A stretch of DNA of 17,363 nucleotides from CBDDRG01 sp051306415 (lineage in GTDB: Bacteria; Pseudomonadota; Gammaproteobacteria; Pseudomonadales; Porticoccaceae). The notes under the pieces were generated by a model that saw only the letters and a program-made list of their open reading frames with translations, was not told the DNA's origin and ran no database searches. Where the stretch lies: assembly GCA_051306415.1 (NCBI GenBank), contig JBPPNE010000287.1, positions 1 through 17,363 of the forward strand. The letters run 5' to 3'. Positions 14,956-17,363 of this stretch are shown in pieces. Both the position numbers and the translations under genes were made by a program. The first letter of the stretch is position 1, and every line of letters starts with the position of its first letter.

Positions 14956-17363
14956 ACAGTCAACTGAAATTCAACGCTGAGCCACGCCTGGATCGTGCGC
15001 AACTACTCGCGCTCGCCGATGATCCGCTCGACCAATTGATGGGCCGCGCCGCCGCGCTGCGCGATCAACGCCGCGATGACATGCTGTCGTTCTCGCGCAA
15101 GATTTTCCTTCCGCTCACGCATCTGTGCCGCAATGTGTGCCACTACTGCACCTTCGCTCAGCCCCCGCGCAATCTGACCAGCCCCTACATGACGCCGGAG
15201 GAAATCCTCGCGGTCGCCCGTCGTGGCGCCGCCCTCGGTTGTCAGGAAGCGCTGTTTACCTTGGGCGATAAACCCGAACTGCGCTATCGGGTAGCGCGCG
15301 AGGCACTCGACACGCTCGGTTACGCGAGCACGCACGATTACCTGGTGGCGATGGCGAAGCGGGTGTTCGACGACACCGGGCTGTTGCCGCATCTCAATCC
15401 CGGCGTGATGGACGCAGCCGAACTCGCCGCTTGCCGGGAGGTATCGGTGTCCCAGGGTCTGATGCTCGAAAGCGTTTCCGAGCGCCTGCACGAGAAGGGC
15501 GGCTGTCACCACGGCTCACCGGACAAGCGCCCGGCGGTGCGGCTCGCGACCCTTGAAGCGGCGGGCAAACTGCGGATTCCGTTCACCAGCGGAATACTGA
15601 TCGGCATCGGCGAAACCCGCGTCGAGCGCATCGACGCCCTGCTGGCGCTGCGCGATCTGCACGACCGTCATGGCCACATCCAGGAAGTCATCATCCAGAA
15701 TTTTTGCGCCAAGGCCGGCACCCTGATGGCGAATGCGCCGGACGCGCCACTCGACGAACTGCTGTGGACCATCGCGATGGCGCGGATCATTTTCGGGTCG
15801 GCGATGAACTTGCAAACCCCGCCTAATCTCAATGAAGGCATGCTCGCCAAACTGGTGGGCGCCGGCATCAACGACTGGGGCGGGGTGTCGCCGCTAACAC
15901 CGGATTTCGTCAATCCGGAAAAGCCCTGGCCGAGTCTTGAAAATCTCGCCGCGCAAACCGCGGCAACGGGCAAACTACTGGTCGAGCGGCTGGCGGTATA
16001 TCCGCAGTACGCCTGCAACGGCGCGCAGTGGATGACGCCCGCCTTCACTAAGGTCGTCATGCAACGCATGGATGGCGAGGGCTACGCCCGTCGCGACAAC
16101 TGGTGTCCGGGCAGCGCCGGCGAGCCACCGACGGCACCGCAACAAGAAGGCTGGCAGGCGCCGTTGCCGCCGGCATCGCCCCGCTTTGCCAGTATCATCG
16201 CGCGCGCGCTCCGCGGCGAACGGCTAGCGGAGACGGAGATCGTCACCCTGTTCCAGGCGCGCGGCAACGCCTACAGCGACGTTTGTCGCGCCGCTGATGA
16301 CCTGCGTCGCGAGGTCAATGGCGACACCGTCGCCTACGTCGTCAACCGCAATATCAACTACACCAACCTGTGCACGCTGTCGTGCAAGTTCTGCGCATTT
16401 TCCAAGGGCAAGACCAGCGATGCCCTGCGCGGCAAGCCGTATATTCTGAGCATGGAGGAGATCGCCGCGCGCGCGCAGCAAGCCTGGCAACGGGGCGCCA
16501 CCGAAGTCTGCCTGCAGGGCGGCATCCACCCGGACTACACCGGCGATACCTATCTGGACATCTGCCGCACCATCCGCGCAGCGCTGCCGGACATGCACAT
16601 CCACGCGTTTTCGCCGCTCGAAGTCACCCAGGGCGCACGCACCCTGGGGCTGCCGGTGGCGGACTATCTCGGGCGACTCAAGGCCGCCGGCCTCAACAGC
16701 CTGCCGGGCACCGCGGCCGAGATTCTCGACGACGAGGTCAGGGCCATCATCTGCCCCGACAAAATAAACACGGCGGAATGGCTTGAGGTGGTGGCGACCG
16801 CCCACCGCCTCGGCATCCGCACCACAGCGACCATCATGTTTGGCCACGTCGATCACCCGCAACACTGGGCACGTCACTTGCTGCGCGTGCGCGATGTGCA
16901 GGCGCAAACCGGCGGCATCACAGAATTCGTGCCGCTGCCCTTCGTGCACATGGAGGCGCCGATCTACCGCCGCGGCGGCGCCCGTCAGGGCCCGACCTTC
17001 CGCGAGGCGGTGCTGATGCACGCGGTGTCGCGGCTCGTGTTGCACCCGCTGATTCCGAATATTCAGGTTTCGTGGGTGAAGATGGGCAGCCTCGGTATCG
17101 ACGCCTGCCTCCATGCCGGTGTAAACGACCTCGGTGGCACGCTGATGAACGAGAGCATCTCCCGCGCCGCCGGCGCCATTCACGGTCAGGAGATGACCCC
17201 CGATGCGCTCGCCGGACTGATTCGCGCCGCTAGCCGCACGCCGATTCAACGCACTACCTTCTATGGCGTACTCGACAATCCCCGCTCCTATGTTGGACCT
17301 GATGATATTGCGTCGCCCGCCGTCGGCGGCCAGTCCGAGGTCGGGGCTGTCCGCCTGCTGATT
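14952..17363 (+). CDS. fbiC: FbiC, fused CofG-CofH Fo synthase (3' end beyond window)
   Basis: A bifunctional radical-SAM enzyme that builds the deazaflavin chromophore Fo from tyrosine and the riboflavin precursor 5-amino-6-ribitylamino-uracil. 804 codons are open to the last base, with no stop. The CofG half has its CX3CX2C iron-sulfur motif at C59, C63, C66 (THLCRNVCHYC) and later GLLPHLNPGVM, TSGILIGIGET and NDWGGVSPLTPDFVNP. A linker lies near 385-415. The CofH half has its own CX3CX2C at C474, C478, C481 (TNLCTLSCKFC), then QGGIHPDY, HAFSPLEV, LPGTAAEIL and NDLGGTLMNE. Fused FbiC is the usual bacterial form; archaea carry two genes. The last CofH motif QRTTFYG ends about 38 codons before the edge, so the protein has a C-terminal extension. 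The start overlaps the cofC stop by four bases. Confidence 0.95.
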   Translation, partial: MNSQLKFNAEPRLDRAQLLALADDPLDQLMGRAAALRDQRRDDMLSFSRKIFLPLTHLCRNVCHYCTFAQPPRNLTSPYMTPEEILAVARRGAALGCQEALFTLGDKPELRYRVAREALDTLGYASTHDYLVAMAKRVFDDTGLLPHLNPGVMDAAELAACREVSVSQGLMLESVSERLHEKGGCHHGSPDKRPAVRLATLEAAGKLRIPFTSGILIGIGETRVERIDALLALRDLHDRHGHIQEVIIQNFCAKAGTLMANAPDAPLDELLWTIAMARIIFGSAMNLQTPPNLNEGMLAKLVGAGINDWGGVSPLTPDFVNPEKPWPSLENLAAQTAATGKLLVERLAVYPQYACNGAQWMTPAFTKVVMQRMDGEGYARRDNWCPGSAGEPPTAPQQEGWQAPLPPASPRFASIIARALRGERLAETEIVTLFQARGNAYSDVCRAADDLRREVNGDTVAYVVNRNINYTNLCTLSCKFCAFSKGKTSDALRGKPYILSMEEIAARAQQAWQRGATEVCLQGGIHPDYTGDTYLDICRTIRAALPDMHIHAFSPLEVTQGARTLGLPVADYLGRLKAAGLNSLPGTAAEILDDEVRAIICPDKINTAEWLEVVATAHRLGIRTTATIMFGHVDHPQHWARHLLRVRDVQAQTGGITEFVPLPFVHMEAPIYRRGGARQGPTFREAVLMHAVSRLVLHPLIPNIQVSWVKMGSLGIDACLHAGVNDLGGTLMNESISRAAGAIHGQEMTPDALAGLIRAASRTPIQRTTFYGVLDNPRSYVGPDDIASPAVGGQSEVGAVRLLI

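Noticed and set aside
16224..17249. A 341-codon minus-strand frame opposite fbiC
   Set aside because: It is a shadow of the CofH half, whose iron-sulfur and family motifs are unambiguous on the plus strand.
1..17363. CRISPR arrays, insertion sequences, rRNA or tRNA genes
   Set aside because: No regularly spaced repeats, transposase-like proteins, terminal inverted repeats or cloverleaf sequences were seen on either strand.

Overview
The window reads as chromosomal DNA of a gammaproteobacterium, probably Pseudomonas- or Cellvibrio-like at order level. The left part has the lexA / (DUF6586, PA3009-like) / topA block in the arrangement known from Pseudomonas, and lexA, topA, slt and tatD all give close full-length family matches with the gammaproteobacterial versions. 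The organism cannot be named more closely from the sequence.

Layout. (1) Bases 1-906: lexA with a consensus LexA box sitting on its own promoter. (2) 1022-4335, minus strand: topA and an overlapping small gene downstream of it; sulA, which lies next to lexA in Pseudomonas, is absent. (3) 4336-4808: a gene-free, partly AT-rich gap. (4) 4809-8183, plus strand: a universal stress protein, a soluble lytic transglycosylase with a signal peptide, and TatD, whose start overlaps the transglycosylase stop. (5) 8338-9363, minus strand: a metzincin zinc protease with a C-terminal PPC domain and no visible signal peptide. (6) 9457-17363, plus strand: a near-complete coenzyme F420 locus in the order LLM oxidoreductase, second LLM oxidoreductase, npdG (NADPH:F420 reductase), cofE, cofD, cofC and fbiC (a CofG-CofH fusion, cut by the window end).

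How the genes fit together. FbiC makes the deazaflavin Fo from tyrosine and a pyrimidine precursor. CofC activates a three-carbon phospho-acid with GTP, CofD transfers it to Fo, and CofE adds glutamates. NpdG reduces the finished cofactor with NADPH, and the two luciferase-fold enzymes are the likely users. Several joints are translationally coupled (cofE/cofD GTGA, cofC/fbiC ATGA, 3 nt between LLM2 and npdG), which supports one transcription unit. No gene for the nitroreductase-type dehydro-F420-0 reductase (the C-terminal half of actinobacterial FbiB) is present. The likeliest product is therefore either the 3-phosphoglycerate-derived F420 variant described in Paraburkholderia rhizoxinica, or classical F420 with the reductase encoded elsewhere. 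This is the most interesting feature of the window: a self-contained F420 production and use cassette in a lineage where F420 is uncommon, set beside ordinary housekeeping genes.
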